Notes: generated from the sequence alone by a model not told the origin. DNA of 64,000 nucleotides from Undibacterium sp. (GCA_025352365.1 JANXTO010000099.1:1-64000); one strand, 5' to 3'; counted from the first letter of the stretch, positions 18,875-28,673 are shown. Made by a program: numbers and translations.

Positions 18875-19804
18875 TTAGGCTCGGTCGGCAACACGTTCAC
18901 CCATGATGCCGGATGGGCGCAGCGTCAACACAATGATCAAAACAACGAAGGCAAAAATGTCCTGGTACTGACTTCCCAGTAAGCCTCCGGTTAACTCGCC
19001 GATGTAGCCAGCACCGAGACTTTCAATCAATCCAAGAATAATGCCACCGACCATCGCGCCATAAATATTACCAATGCCTCCTAGTACCGCAGCAGAGAAT
19101 GCTTTTAATCCGGGTAAAAATCCCATTGCAAATTGTGCAGAAGAATAGTTTGCGGCCCACATCACCCCTGCGATTGCAGCCAGTGACGCACCAATCGCAA
19201 AGGTCGCGACAATCACTTTATTCGAATCGACCCCCATCAATCCGGCAACTCTTGGATTCTCTGCGGTAGCACGCATAGCACGTCCCATTTTTGTTTTTTC
19301 CACGAGTAAGACCAAACCAACCATGGCGAGCGTCGCCAAAACTAGCAGTAGTACTTGTGTTTGTGAAATCACCGCGCCGCCAATCGCGATCGGCGTGGAG
19401 GGCATAATACTTGGGAAAGAAATTGGGCTGCGACCCCAGATAATCATCGCAAAAACCTGGACTAATTGCGAGATGCCGATCGCTGTAATTAATGGAGCCA
19501 ATCGCGGTGCATTTCGTAGCCTTCGGTAGGCTACCCTCTCAATCACCACGTTCAAAATAATACAAACTGGTATTGCGCCCAAAATCGCGATGATTAATTT
19601 GACGATCCCCGGGAGATCAGGAGCGACATGCTGAAGAAAACTAATAATCGTTAATCCTGCCATCGCGCCGACCATCAACACGTCGCCATGAGCAAAATTA
19701 ATCAGATTCAGTACGCCGTACACCATCGTATAACCTAGTGCGACCAAGGCATACATGCACCCTAGTACCAGTCCATTAATAATTTGTTGGATAAATGTAT
19801 CCAT
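18875..19804 (-). CDS. livH: Branched-chain amino acid ABC transporter permease LivH
   Basis: A 309-residue permease. The start MDTFIQQIINGLVLGCMYALVALGYTMVYG and the end LTLRPSGIMGERVADRA are canonical for LivH. It is the first gene of the livHMGF operon. No periplasmic binding protein gene (livJ/livK) is present in or beside the operon, so one must be supplied from elsewhere. Upstream lie an intrinsic terminator and an 18-codon ORF, which may regulate entry into the operon. Confidence 0.95.
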   Translation of the reverse strand: MDTFIQQIINGLVLGCMYALVALGYTMVYGVLNLINFAHGDVLMVGAMAGLTIISFLQHVAPDLPGIVKLIIAILGAIPVCIILNVVIERVAYRRLRNAPRLAPLITAIGISQLVQVFAMIIWGRSPISFPSIMPSTPIAIGGAVISQTQVLLLVLATLAMVGLVLLVEKTKMGRAMRATAENPRVAGLMGVDSNKVIVATFAIGASLAAIAGVMWAANYSSAQFAMGFLPGLKAFSAAVLGGIGNIYGAMVGGIILGLIESLGAGYIGELTGGLLGSQYQDIFAFVVLIIVLTLRPSGIMGERVADRA

Positions 19805-19896
19805 ATTGCTTCTCTCTTTAAGAACTAATCGGGATTTTTACTAAGATATCAACATATCTCAATCTGCAAAACACTCAGCAAAAACCATTCCTGATA

Positions 19897-19932
19897 ACAA
19901 AAAACGGCACTCCGTCTTTCATGAGTGCCGCT
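19897..19932 (-). terminator. Intrinsic terminator or attenuator upstream of livH
   Basis: Read on the minus strand, CGGCACTC and GAGTGCCG form a perfect 8-bp stem around a ten-base loop, followed by TTTTTT. It lies after the 18-codon ORF and before livH, so it would stop transcripts before the operon. Confidence 0.8.
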
Positions 19933-19947
19933 CAATTTCGACGCCTG

Positions 19948-20004
19948 TTAGCCTAAACGACGTGTCATGTAATCCGGAGCAATAAAAATGTGCTGATAAC
20001 GCAT
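19948..20004 (-). CDS. 18-codon small ORF upstream of livH (possible leader peptide)
   Basis: Too short for the ORF track. It has a strong ribosome site (GAGGAG, eight bases before ATG) and encodes MRYQHIFIAPDYMTRRLG, then TAA. Sixteen bases after the stop comes a perfect intrinsic terminator, and then livH. This arrangement looks like a leader-peptide attenuator, or like an independent tiny gene that happens to precede livH. It contains two Ile and one Leu codon, not a dense run of regulatory codons, so a classical amino acid attenuator is not obvious. I do not recognise the peptide. Confidence 0.5.
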   Translation of the reverse strand: MRYQHIFIAPDYMTRRLG

Positions 20005-20057
20005 ATGAAACTCTCCTCTGCAACTTTGAATAAAAAGCTTTTTGTAATATTTTTAGG

Positions 20058-20079
20058 TGCTACTTATATGCTACTTATA
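20058..20079. repeat. Tandem 11-bp repeat upstream of the liv leader ORF
   Basis: TGCTACTTATA occurs twice with no gap. The 11-base period places both copies on the same helical face, suggesting a protein-binding site in the promoter region of the small ORF and the liv operon. The remainder of 20080-20342 shows nothing identifiable. Confidence 0.6.
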
Positions 20080-20342
20080 TTTCATGCACTTCAATGATGC
20101 AGTTTATTAAAACAGGAGGAATTATAAAGAGATTGAACATCAACACAATGACAAAAATATTGCAGATATGTTTTGTTCGTCTCCATACTACACCACCACT
20201 ACCGCCTGTAAAGCAGAAATCAGCGCTACTGCCGATCAAAGCATAGCTATGTTAATGATGAGTAGACGAAATAAAATACTGAATAAAAACAGACTTGCAA
20301 TTTAAAATTTGCAAGCGACGAAGGAACAATTCATTTTGCTGA

Positions 20343-21278
20343 TTACTTTATGCCAGTCAATCCTTTTGGCATAGGAAAAGTCACACGCTCCTCAGCACCG
20401 TCTAGCGTGCGTACGCTTAAGGCGCCTAACTGTTTTAAGCGATCAATGACTTGTTGAACCAGTATTTCAGGGGCGGATGCGCCTGCTGTGACACCAATAC
20501 GGCGACAATTCTCTAACCAATCAGGTTGAATTTGTGTCGCGTTATCGACCATATAGGATGCCGCACCCTTCTTTTGCGCAACTTCACGCAGACGATTAGA
20601 GTTAGAACTATTGGCGCTGCCAACAACGATCACTAAATCAACTTGCGGCGCCATAAATTTAACTGCCTCTTGACGATTTGTTGTTGCGTAACAAATATCG
20701 CCTTTTTTGGGCTCGCTAATTTGGGGGAATTTACTCTTGAGGGCACCAATAATCTCTATCGTGTCATCGACAGACAAAGTAGTTTGTGTGACATAGGCAA
20801 GTAAATCCGGATTTGCAACTTCCAATAAAGCAACGTCTTCGACCGTTTCAACCAAGTGCATGCCACCCTCGGTTTGACCCATCGTTCCCTCAACTTCAGG
20901 ATGTCCCTGGTGACCGATCATGATAATTTCACGGCCTTCTTTCCGCATTTTTGCAACTTCTATGTGTACTTTAGTGACCAAAGGGCAAGTTGCATCAAAC
21001 ACGGTTAAGCCTCTTGCCTCAGCTTCTTTTCTAACCGACTGTGATACGCCATGCGCCGAAAAAATAACCGTGTTCCCGGCAGGTACATCATCTAATTCTT
21101 CAATGAAAATAGCGCCTTTTTCTCGAAGATCGTTTACAACATAAGCGTTATGCACAATCTCATGACGCACATAAATGGGAGCACCAAATTGTTGTAATGC
21201 GCGCTCAACGATTTCTATCGCTCTGTCAACGCCGGCACAAAAACCTCGTGGTTGCGCCAATAAAATTTCTTTGTCCAT
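20343..21278 (-). CDS. ispH: 4-hydroxy-3-methylbut-2-enyl diphosphate reductase
   Basis: IspH (LytB) catalyses the last step of the MEP isoprenoid pathway, reducing HMBPP to IPP and DMAPP with a [4Fe-4S] cluster. The 311 residues contain the three cluster cysteines: [12 protein letters not shown] (about 14), [12 protein letters not shown] (about 98) and [13 protein letters not shown] (about 196). The conserved HGVSQSV and [11 protein letters not shown] segments bind substrate. It lies eight bases downstream of fkpB, the usual partner, on the same strand. Confidence 0.97.
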   Translation of the reverse strand: MDKEILLAQPRGFCAGVDRAIEIVERALQQFGAPIYVRHEIVHNAYVVNDLREKGAIFIEELDDVPAGNTVIFSAHGVSQSVRKEAEARGLTVFDATCPLVTKVHIEVAKMRKEGREIIMIGHQGHPEVEGTMGQTEGGMHLVETVEDVALLEVANPDLLAYVTQTTLSVDDTIEIIGALKSKFPQISEPKKGDICYATTNRQEAVKFMAPQVDLVIVVGSANSSNSNRLREVAQKKGAASYMVDNATQIQPDWLENCRRIGVTAGASAPEILVQQVIDRLKQLGALSVRTLDGAEERVTFPMPKGLTGIK

Positions 21279-21286
21279 TTGTCGTT

Positions 21287-21742
21287 TTATAAAATGCCGA
21301 TAATTTTTGTTTCAAACAAAACGGTTTGTCCTGCAAGAGGATGATTGAAGTCAAATAATGCACCCTCGGCGTCGATAGATCTCAAAATTCCGGCAAAGCG
21401 CCCACCCGAAGGGGCTGCAAACTCAACCAAATCACCGATCACATATTGCTCACCAAAAGCGGAATTTTCTTTCAATGTAGCGCGCGACACACGCTGAATC
21501 AGCTCAGGATTACGTGGCCCGAACGCATTTTCTGGTGCCAGTTCTTGCGTAATTTGCGAGCCCTCTTCCAGACCTAATAAAGCGCGCTCAAGTTCTGGCG
21601 CCAGTTGGCCCATACCCATTTGTAATGTGGCAGGACTTTCTTCGAAGGTACTAATAATATTTTCACCGTCCAAAGTAGCTAAACGATAGTGCAAAGTCAG
21701 ATATGCATCTGATGTAACGACTGGAATGACGGGATTTGACAT
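21287..21742 (-). CDS. fkpB: FKBP-type peptidyl-prolyl isomerase (SlpA/FkpB)
   Basis: A 151-residue SlyD-like FKBP isomerase and chaperone of the cytoplasm. The [43 protein letters not shown] stretch gives the FKBP core with the inserted-flap region ([15 protein letters not shown]) following. The fkpB-ispH pair is conserved in proteobacteria. A single exact DnaA-box sequence (TGTGGATAA, 21864-21872) lies upstream, probably by chance. Confidence 0.93.
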   Translation of the reverse strand: MSNPVIPVVTSDAYLTLHYRLATLDGENIISTFEESPATLQMGMGQLAPELERALLGLEEGSQITQELAPENAFGPRNPELIQRVSRATLKENSAFGEQYVIGDLVEFAAPSGGRFAGILRSIDAEGALFDFNHPLAGQTVLFETKIIGIL

Positions 21743-21916
21743 GATAATAAGGATGTTCGATCAAGGCACTATTGTATGTCATTCCAATTCTAATGAAATA
21801 GAAGAACTCAGTGCGCACGTATGAGTTCTGAGCAGACTTAATACAAAACACATATAACCTGGGTGTGGATAAATGATTTTTCTTAAGATATTTGATTACT
21901 TCAATTTTCTTTTTTT

Positions 21917-22001
21917 ATATACTCCCCTTTATTTTTCTTAAAAATGCCACATTGTCCAATTAATATATGGACAATTAAAATATACTTAATAGGAGTATAT
22001 T
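21917..22001 (+). repeat. Nested palindromic repeat, copy 3
   Basis: 85 bases with outer arms ATATACTCCCC and AGGAGTATATT and inner arms ATTGTCCAATT and TATGGACAATTA. It lies in the 500-base gap between divergent fkpB and radC. Nothing else is recognised in that gap. Confidence 0.9.
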
Positions 22002-22246
22002 AAATGGATTAACTTGAAATCTTATTGGCGCAACGACAAAATTCAATCAAATTCAATACAAATATCGTAGAAGATTGAATAATCTCACCCCATAGATTGC
22101 GACACATTCCTTGTTCTTACCTCAGATTAAATTACGCCATGACTAAGAAAAATTGCAATATAATAATTGCATTTTAATTAATATTGAAATTAATTAGCCT
22201 CTTTACCTTTAATAAAATCAAGCTCGTCGTTACTAAGGATAAATTT

Positions 22247-22921
22247 ATGGCAATCACTGATTGGCCTGAAGATCAACGCCCAAGGGAACGGCTGATCAAG
22301 TTTGGAGCAAAAGCTCTGTCTGATGCTGAACTGCTGGCTGTTTTTTTACGTGTCGGGGTAACCGGAAAAAGCGCCGTTGATTTAGGGCGCGATATGCTGA
22401 GTCAATTTGGATCATTGACGGGTTTGTTTGCCGCGGATATCAAAGAATTTTCATCCGTCCATGGCTTGGGTAATGCGAAATATGCGCAACTTCATGCTGT
22501 GTTAGAGCTAGCTAAACGCTCTATTTCTGAAGAGTTGCAAGCGGCGCCAATGCTGTCGTCACCGCAAGCGGTAAAAAGTTACTTACAACTTCTCATAGGG
22601 AATAAAACTTACGAATCTTTTGCTGTACTATTTTTAGATATAAAAAATCGCTTGATTACATCAGAAGAACTCTTCCGTGGCACGCTTAGTCATGCGAGTG
22701 TGTATCCAAGAGAAATTGTGAAAGCGGCGCTGCACCACAATGCTGCCAGCGTTATCCTTGCTCACAATCATCCTTCTGGCAACGCAGAACCTAGTGACGC
22801 AGATATCACGCTTACCAAAACATTAAAGCAAACATTATCCCTGGTCGATGTCCGGGTGCTAGATCATTTTATTGTGGCGAATCCCAATGTTTATTCGTTC
22901 GCAGAACATGGTCAAATTTAA
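22247..22921 (+). CDS. radC: RadC family JAMM-domain protein
   Basis: A 224-residue RadC: an N-terminal helix-hairpin-helix region ([21 protein letters not shown]) followed by a JAB/JAMM metalloprotease-like domain with the motif [14 protein letters not shown] near residue 172. The start was moved from 22184 to the ATG at 22247, which has AAGGA seven bases upstream. The original DNA-repair role of RadC is doubtful, and the true function is unsettled. Confidence 0.93.
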   Translation: MAITDWPEDQRPRERLIKFGAKALSDAELLAVFLRVGVTGKSAVDLGRDMLSQFGSLTGLFAADIKEFSSVHGLGNAKYAQLHAVLELAKRSISEELQAAPMLSSPQAVKSYLQLLIGNKTYESFAVLFLDIKNRLITSEELFRGTLSHASVYPREIVKAALHHNAASVILAHNHPSGNAEPSDADITLTKTLKQTLSLVDVRVLDHFIVANPNVYSFAEHGQI

Positions 22922-23011
22922 ATATTCACGTCAAAAGCGGTGAAGTTGATCATAATAGATTGAATGTTAAATATAAAAATTTATTTAGACACATTTGTTT
23001 TTCGCAAGTCG

Positions 23012-23040
23012 TTGATAATTATTAGAATTTTCGTTATACT
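23012..23040 (+). promoter_or_regulatory. Sigma-70 type promoter for rpmB-rpmG
   Basis: TTGATA (23012-23017) and TATACT (23035-23040) are separated by exactly 17 bases. The rpmB ATG follows 41 bases downstream, with AAGGAG as ribosome site. Confidence 0.75.
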
Positions 23041-23080
23041 TCATTTTTTTCCAAATTCGGAAACCATTAAGGAGTGAAAC

Positions 23081-23317
23081 ATGGCGCGTGTCTGCCAAGT
23101 TACTGGGAAGGGGCCAATGGTTGGCAACAATGTTTCCCATGCAAACAACAAAACCAAACGTCGCTTTTTGCCTAATCTGCAAAATCGTCGCTTTTTCGTA
23201 GAGTCAGAAAATCGCTGGGTTTCCCTGCGTCTGTCTAACGCAGGCTTACGTGTCATCGACAAAATCGGCATTGATGCTGTTTTAGTTGATCTGCGTGCTC
23301 GCGGCGAAAAAGTTTAA
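23081..23317 (+). CDS. rpmB: 50S ribosomal protein L28
   Basis: A 78-residue L28 with the start [29 protein letters not shown] and the [18 protein letters not shown] segment of the family. AAGGAG lies eight bases before the ATG. It heads a two-gene operon with rpmG, the usual proteobacterial arrangement. Confidence 0.98.
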   Translation: MARVCQVTGKGPMVGNNVSHANNKTKRRFLPNLQNRRFFVESENRWVSLRLSNAGLRVIDKIGIDAVLVDLRARGEKV

Positions 23318-23343
23318 GCGAAAACTATTGTTAGGAAAATATC

Positions 23344-23511
23344 ATGGCTAAATCTGGTCGCGACAAAATCAAACTGGAATCGACTGCTGGTACAGGTCAT
23401 TTCTATACCACATCAAAAAACAAGCGTACTATGCCTGAAAAAATGGAGATCATGAAGTTTGATCCAAAGGCACGTAAGCATGTGATCTACAAAGAAACTA
23501 AAATTAAATAA
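23344..23511 (+). CDS. rpmG: 50S ribosomal protein L33
   Basis: A 55-residue protein, below the track's length limit. It reads [20 protein letters not shown] and ends [16 protein letters not shown], diagnostic of bacterial L33. It lacks the four zinc-binding cysteines, so it is the zinc-independent (C-minus) form. It lies 26 bases after rpmB and is followed by a terminator. Confidence 0.97.
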   Translation: MAKSGRDKIKLESTAGTGHFYTTSKNKRTMPEKMEIMKFDPKARKHVIYKETKIK

Positions 23512-23524
23512 CTTTAGTTATCTT

Positions 23525-23558
23525 AAAAAAACCTGCATAAATTGCAGGTTTTTTTTCG
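23525..23558 (+). terminator. rpmB-rpmG terminator
   Basis: AAAACCTGCA and TGCAGGTTTT form a tight hairpin around a short loop, followed by a run of T. Confidence 0.9.
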
Positions 23559-23735
23559 TCTATTGAATCATGAGCGATTATTCATAAATCAATACTTGGT
23601 CTAGCTCATCCAGTATCAAAATTCAATTAATGCGTATATCTATGAGGAACCGTTAATGCGTTTACGACAATTCAACCCATTGTAGAGCCACGCGCTAGTA
23701 TTGATTTTTATATCTCAAGTCTTTTAAACACAATA

Positions 23736-23766
23736 AAAAACGACGCCATCTGGCGTCGTTTTTTTG
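23736..23766. terminator. Bidirectional terminator downstream of the desaturase
   Basis: AACGACGCCA and TGGCGTCGTT form a perfect stem with a two-base loop, flanked by A-run and T-run on both strands. It lies 20 bases beyond the desaturase stop. Confidence 0.88.
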
Positions 23767-23786
23767 TTTAACTACCTCATCTCAAA

Positions 23787-24989
23787 TCAAGCGTAACTGC
23801 GCAATCTACGAGAGAAGTCATGTAAAGCCTGAATACCAGATGCCTCGGCACGAACGCACCAATCTTGCAATTGATGTACCAGTTGCTCGCGGCTAACAGT
23901 AGAACGTTCCCAGATCAAGCCTAACTCAACGCGCATATCATGCATAGTCTTTAAAGCGTTGCTATGAGCTAAAACTTCAGACAAATGCTGTTTTTGCGGC
24001 GCTTCTAATTTGGTTGGCTCACGTTGCAAAAGCTTTTTAGCTGATTTCAAGAAGCCATCTTCAAAATGAGCTTTCTCACGCAACAAAGCAACTTCCTGAG
24101 ACCAAGTACGACGTAAGGATTTTGTGTACTTCGCCATTACATCATAGCGATTAGAAATAACCGCTTGTAAGGTTTCCATGTCAATCGCTGATTTGATTTC
24201 AGCAAATTTAGGCTCAGGAGCAACCTTTTTCACTTTAGCAAGACCAACAACTTCCAGGCAGCGAATATACATCCAGCCAATATCAAACTCATACCATTTG
24301 GAAGACAATTTTGCCGATGTACCAAATGTGTGGTGATTATTGTGCAACTCTTCGCCGCCAATCAAAATACCGAACGGAATGATGTTAGTCGCAGCGTCTG
24401 GGCAATCATAGTTGCGATAGCCCCAGTAATGTCCGATACCATTAATAATGCCGGCAGCTGTCACTGGAATCCACAACATTTGTACAGCCCAAACGGTGAC
24501 ACCGATGACACCAAACAACATGAAATCAATAATCAGCATCAGTGCAACACCCTGCCAACTGAAACGGCTATACAGGTTTTTTTCGATCCAGTCGTCAGGT
24601 GTGCCATGACCATATTTTTGGATTGTTTCAAGATTTTTTGATTCTGCGCGATACAGTTCAGCGCCTTCTAATAAAACTTTTTTAATGCCGCGTGTTACGG
24701 GGCTGTGCGGATCTTCTTCAGTTTCGCATTTAGCGTGATGCTTGCGGTGAATCGCAGCCCATTGCTTTGTAACCTGGCCGGTAGTCAACCATAACCACAT
24801 ACGGAAAAAATGGCTAGGAGCCGCATGCAAGTCTAATGCGCGATGCGCTTGGCAACGATGCAAAAATATCGTGACGCTGATAATAGTGATGTGCGTGACT
24901 ACGGCGGTAAAAATAAATACCTGCCATCCGCTTGCACGAGTCAAACCGTTAGACAAAAAGTCAATTATCATATCCATAAAAGTGCTCAA
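23787..24989 (-). CDS. Acyl-CoA/acyl-lipid delta-9 fatty acid desaturase
   Basis: A 400-residue membrane di-iron desaturase. The three histidine boxes are present: HRCQAHRALDLH (about residue 44), IHRKHHAKCE (about 80) and EELHNNHHTFGTSAKLS (about 215). Hydrophobic pairs flank them. A hydrophilic C-terminal extension of about 120 residues follows, common in Burkholderiales homologues. Such enzymes introduce a cis double bond into membrane acyl chains. The track start is a TTG with AAGGAG further upstream; the ATG twelve bases downstream is an alternative. The gene is monocistronic. Confidence 0.92.
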   Translation of the reverse strand: MSTFMDMIIDFLSNGLTRASGWQVFIFTAVVTHITIISVTIFLHRCQAHRALDLHAAPSHFFRMWLWLTTGQVTKQWAAIHRKHHAKCETEEDPHSPVTRGIKKVLLEGAELYRAESKNLETIQKYGHGTPDDWIEKNLYSRFSWQGVALMLIIDFMLFGVIGVTVWAVQMLWIPVTAAGIINGIGHYWGYRNYDCPDAATNIIPFGILIGGEELHNNHHTFGTSAKLSSKWYEFDIGWMYIRCLEVVGLAKVKKVAPEPKFAEIKSAIDMETLQAVISNRYDVMAKYTKSLRRTWSQEVALLREKAHFEDGFLKSAKKLLQREPTKLEAPQKQHLSEVLAHSNALKTMHDMRVELGLIWERSTVSREQLVHQLQDWCVRAEASGIQALHDFSRRLRSYA

Positions 24990-25087
24990 AATGAGAAGTA
25001 CTCCTTAGTTAATGACACTATCGTAGCTTAATTGATAAAAGCAAAGCGTCAAAATTTTTTGCGAATTCTTGTATTGTACGCGTTTTT

Positions 25088-26443
25088 TTAAGTTGGCCCA
25101 AAAACTTTGTCTGGCGCATTATTTTCTGGTGCACTAGTACTTGGCATATTGATCAGTGTTACGGCGCGTTGCGCGCAAGGTAATTCAATTTTGTGCTCCT
25201 GCAAAGCTTTCCAGATAGCACGATTTACCTCTGATAATACATTAGAGCGGCCGTTTTCAGGGTCACCAATCCAGAATCCAACCCGTAGTTCTAGTCCATC
25301 GGCACCAAACTTAAGTAAGTAGGCAGATGGAGGAGATTCTTTTGAAACCCGTGGCACTTGCGCCACTACCTCGGCCAAAATAGGAAATAGCGCCTCAATA
25401 TCTGTCTGATAAGCAACAATTACATCGGTTCCCATTGCCACAGCACGATCACTGAGTGAGAAATTTTGCACAGGAGTAGACACTAACATTTCATTTGGGA
25501 TAACCGACTCACCACCGTCCAAGCCCTTTAATACCGTATAACGAGTATTGATTTGAGTAACCCGTCCACTAAATTTATCCACTGTGATCATGTCACCAAT
25601 CGACATGCTTCGATCTAACAAAATAATGAAACCAGAAACATAGCTACTGGTAATTTTCTGCAAACCAAAACCCAAGCCAACGCCCAACGCACCGCCAAAT
25701 ACGGACAAAACAGTAAGATCAATGCCAACGATCGTCAGGCTGACTAAGATCGCCAATAAAATGAGCACGGCTCTTCCGAAGCGAGATAACACCACCTTCA
25801 ACGAAGAGTGCATGCTTGGCAGCAACATCAAGCGTGCTTCTAAGGCCGCACTAGCCCACAGTGCGACGATCAAAGTTAAGGCGACGGAGACTAAAGCTTG
25901 CGCTATAGAAAGTAGTGAGACTTTGTTATGACCGATAGGTAAAACGGTGTCGTCTAGCGCAGCAAAAAGTTCTTGCCACAAACCAGTGAAGTGCAAAACC
26001 ACGCCGAGCCAGACGATAAGTGCGAACAACTTCTCAAACGTCGCAAGGAAGCTGCCTATCTTGCCGTCTTTGGCAAAAGTACGGCGCACCACATAAAAAC
26101 CAAAGCGTATCAGCGCCAGAGAGCCGATGATGGGAATAAGCAAGCTCAGTAAATGCGTATGCTGCCAACGCCCCAGGATAATCTTGGCAATAAAAATAAA
26201 TACTAAAGCCAATAATGGAAATACGACTCTATGAAAACTGCTGGCACTAATCTGTAATACGCCTGCTGATGTCCCAGTTTTAGAGAAATTTCTCTTCAAC
26301 AAGGTCGCTACGTACCACGCAAGCGCGAAACAAATAAATACTGTTCCGATTTGCCATAGAAAATTCGTATTCTGCAAATCATCGGATAAATCGGCAGTCA
26401 AACTTGCTAACAAGCTTGCGTTAGTAGTTACATTTTTATCCAA
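25088..26443 (-). CDS. MscS-family mechanosensitive ion channel
   Basis: A 451-residue inner-membrane channel that opens under membrane tension. About six hydrophobic segments span residues 25-275. The pore-lining helix is in VFGGALGVGLGFGLQKITSSYVSGFIILLDRSMSIGDMI, the MscS signature, near residues 250-290. A cytoplasmic beta domain follows. It is longer than E. coli MscS (286), resembling the multi-helix YbdG/YjeP-type relatives in part. The start appears to be TTG with AGGA upstream. The RNA methyltransferase gene starts the same-strand run. Confidence 0.92.
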   Translation of the reverse strand: MDKNVTTNASLLASLTADLSDDLQNTNFLWQIGTVFICFALAWYVATLLKRNFSKTGTSAGVLQISASSFHRVVFPLLALVFIFIAKIILGRWQHTHLLSLLIPIIGSLALIRFGFYVVRRTFAKDGKIGSFLATFEKLFALIVWLGVVLHFTGLWQELFAALDDTVLPIGHNKVSLLSIAQALVSVALTLIVALWASAALEARLMLLPSMHSSLKVVLSRFGRAVLILLAILVSLTIVGIDLTVLSVFGGALGVGLGFGLQKITSSYVSGFIILLDRSMSIGDMITVDKFSGRVTQINTRYTVLKGLDGGESVIPNEMLVSTPVQNFSLSDRAVAMGTDVIVAYQTDIEALFPILAEVVAQVPRVSKESPPSAYLLKFGADGLELRVGFWIGDPENGRSNVLSEVNRAIWKALQEHKIELPCAQRAVTLINMPSTSAPENNAPDKVFGPT

Positions 26444-26481
26444 GTTCTTATCCTGACGTCAAAATAACTACGTGAAAAATA

Positions 26482-27753
26482 TTAAGCAACTTGCGGTTTA
26501 TTGCGCTCCAATACCGCGGCGAAGAAACCATCCGTCTGGTGCAAATGTGGCATTAACTTTAAATAATCACCCATTTCCAGGTCGATTTTTTGCTCTGCCA
26601 GCACTTGTGACATCGGGACCAGCGTGAAGTCGGGATGTGCTGCGATAAAAGCAGACACGATGGCTTCATTCTCTTCCTCTAGTACGCTGCAAGTTGCATA
26701 CACCAGTCGTCCACCCGATTTTACTAATCGGGCGGCGCTATCAAGGATCGCTGTCTGTTTGACATTGAGTTCTGCAATACCGACCAAGTTCTGACGCCAT
26801 TTAACATCAGGATTACGGCGCAAAGTGCCAAGTCCGCTACATGGTGCATCGACCAAGACGCGATCCAGCTTACCGGCCAGGCGTTTTATTTTAGCGTCAC
26901 GTTCATGCGCAATCACCACTGGATGGACATTGGATAAACCACTACGTGCCAGACGTGGCTTGAGCTTGGCTAAGCGCTTTTCTGAAATATCAAACGCATA
27001 CAAACGACCGGTATTGCGCATACTTGCACCCAGCGCCAAAGTTTTACCGCCGGCACCCGCGCAAAAATCAGCTACCATTTCGCCGCGTTTAGCGCCGACT
27101 AATTGGGCTAAAAGCTGACTACCCTCATCCTGCACCTCGATCGTGCCATCTTGGAATAAAGGTAAATTCTGAATCGACGGCTTTTTCTTGACACGCAGAC
27201 CAAGCGCCGAATAAGGCGTTGGTTCTGCCACAATCGGTGCCAATGCCAGACTGGCGATCACTTCTTCACGGCTAGACCCTTTAATGGAATTGACCCGCAA
27301 ATCCAACGGTGCCGGAGCGTTTAATGCCTGAGCCAAGACCAAGGCCTCAGTCTCGCCCATTTTTTCAACAAACTTTTCCCATAGCCAGGTGGGCAAATTT
27401 GATTGTAATGAGACTGGCAAATGAGCACGGTCGATTTCCATTACACGTTGCAACCAGCCCGTTTCTTCCTCAGTCAAACCACCTAAAGAATCAATCCCTG
27501 CAGCATCAGCCAAGCCCAGTAATGCAAGGCGGCGCATAGAAGCACCGCTACCAGACTCTGAAAAACTGGTAAAAACGCTTTTATTTCTTAACAAGCCGTA
27601 GATACTTTCTGCGATGACGCCGCGCTCACGAGAGCCCAAACGTTGATGGTCACGGAAGTAGCGTGATAAGACCATGTCTGCAGGTCCGGTAAAACGCAAA
27701 ATTTCACGTAACACTTCTTCGGTATGGCCGACTAGGGCGGGAGGTAATCTCAT
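26482..27753 (-). CDS. RsmB/NOP2-family RNA cytosine-C5 methyltransferase
   Basis: A 423-residue SAM-dependent RNA m5C methyltransferase. The N-terminal third resembles the NusB-like RNA-binding region (LSRYFRDHQRLGSRERGVIAESIYGLLRN). The catalytic part has the SAM motif VADFCAGAGGKTLALG (about residue 240), the first Cys in DAPCSGLGTLRRNPD (about 305) and the second Cys in YATCSVLEEENE (about 357). It may be distinct from Sun/RsmB, which in related genomes lies with fmt; I therefore give no symbol. It lies between purN and mscS, a conserved order. Confidence 0.92.
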   Translation of the reverse strand: MRLPPALVGHTEEVLREILRFTGPADMVLSRYFRDHQRLGSRERGVIAESIYGLLRNKSVFTSFSESGSGASMRRLALLGLADAAGIDSLGGLTEEETGWLQRVMEIDRAHLPVSLQSNLPTWLWEKFVEKMGETEALVLAQALNAPAPLDLRVNSIKGSSREEVIASLALAPIVAEPTPYSALGLRVKKKPSIQNLPLFQDGTIEVQDEGSQLLAQLVGAKRGEMVADFCAGAGGKTLALGASMRNTGRLYAFDISEKRLAKLKPRLARSGLSNVHPVVIAHERDAKIKRLAGKLDRVLVDAPCSGLGTLRRNPDVKWRQNLVGIAELNVKQTAILDSAARLVKSGGRLVYATCSVLEEENEAIVSAFIAAHPDFTLVPMSQVLAEQKIDLEMGDYLKLMPHLHQTDGFFAAVLERNKPQVA

Positions 27754-27875
27754 GGTGTTTCCTTCTTTATTTCTTAATGAATTTCAATTTGCGGTGATGT
27801 CGTTAAAGATTGAACCGTGTTAAAGATCATGCGGCAAACAAACTATTCGCTGCGTATTTGTCACTTATTTGTCAC

Positions 27876-28484
27876 TTACTCGCCAATGACATGAACCCGA
27901 TTTTCAATCATTTTTAGCTTACCCTCGATAAACCATCGCACCGCTCTTGGGTAAATGACGTGTTCTTGTTCCAAAACACGCTTAGAAAGACTATCGACCG
28001 TGTCGTCATTCAATACCGGAACCGCCGCCTGGGCGATGATGGGTCCATGATCAAGCTCCGGCGTCACAAAATGCACAGTAATGCCATGCAATTTAACGCC
28101 TGCGTTCAATGCCTGCTGGTGCGTCGCCAAACCGACAAAACTAGGTAGCAGCGACGGATGCACATTGATCATGCGTTCTGCATAGTGTTGTACAAAAGCG
28201 CTGGTCAGGATACGCATAAAACCAGCCAGCACGACTAAATCCGGGGCAAACTGGTCAATCTGCTGCTGCAATACTGCATCGAAAGCTTCGCGGGAGGTAA
28301 AGCTTTTACTCTCAACTACCACTGTGGGTATGTCCATCTGGGCTGCGTAGTCCAATCCGGGTGCATCTGGACGATTACTGATGACAGCAACAATCTCGGC
28401 TTGCCATTGCTCTACTTTGGCTGCCTGGACAATGGCTTGCATATTGCTACCTTGTCCAGAAATGAGGATAACAATCTTTTTCAT
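27876..28484 (-). CDS. purN: Phosphoribosylglycinamide formyltransferase
   Basis: PurN transfers a formyl group from 10-formyl-THF to GAR in purine synthesis. The 202 residues contain the N-terminal LISGQGSNMQAIVQ phosphate loop and the catalytic Asn-His-Asp: INVHPSLLPSF (about residue 106-116) and the TVHFVTPELDHGPII segment (about 135-149). Length is close to the family's 190-215. It begins the purN-methyltransferase-mscS run. Confidence 0.96.
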   Translation of the reverse strand: MKKIVILISGQGSNMQAIVQAAKVEQWQAEIVAVISNRPDAPGLDYAAQMDIPTVVVESKSFTSREAFDAVLQQQIDQFAPDLVVLAGFMRILTSAFVQHYAERMINVHPSLLPSFVGLATHQQALNAGVKLHGITVHFVTPELDHGPIIAQAAVPVLNDDTVDSLSKRVLEQEHVIYPRAVRWFIEGKLKMIENRVHVIGE

Positions 28485-28612
28485 GGCGGCATTGTACAGT
28501 GCTGGAGGGGCTAGGTCTCATTAACGACAAAAGGTCAAGGGAAAAATCTATAAAAAAGCGGAGAATATAAGGAAATACCAGAGACTACTTGGTAAATCCG
28601 CCTCAAATAATA

Positions 28613-28637
28613 ATGCCGACTTTAAAAGTCGGCATCG
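28613..28637 (-). terminator. Hairpin downstream of the barstar gene
   Basis: ATGCCGACTT and AAGTCGGCAT form a perfect 10-bp stem. On the minus strand it is followed by TATTATTTG, a weak U-tract, suggesting termination of the RNase-barstar unit before purN. Confidence 0.6.
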
Positions 28638-28673
28638 TGTCTGGATTGGCGCTTTTTTGCACTGCCGGGAGTC

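Noticed and set aside
21864-21872. Isolated exact DnaA box upstream of fkpB
   Set aside because: A single 9-mer is expected by chance in a window this size; no second box is nearby.
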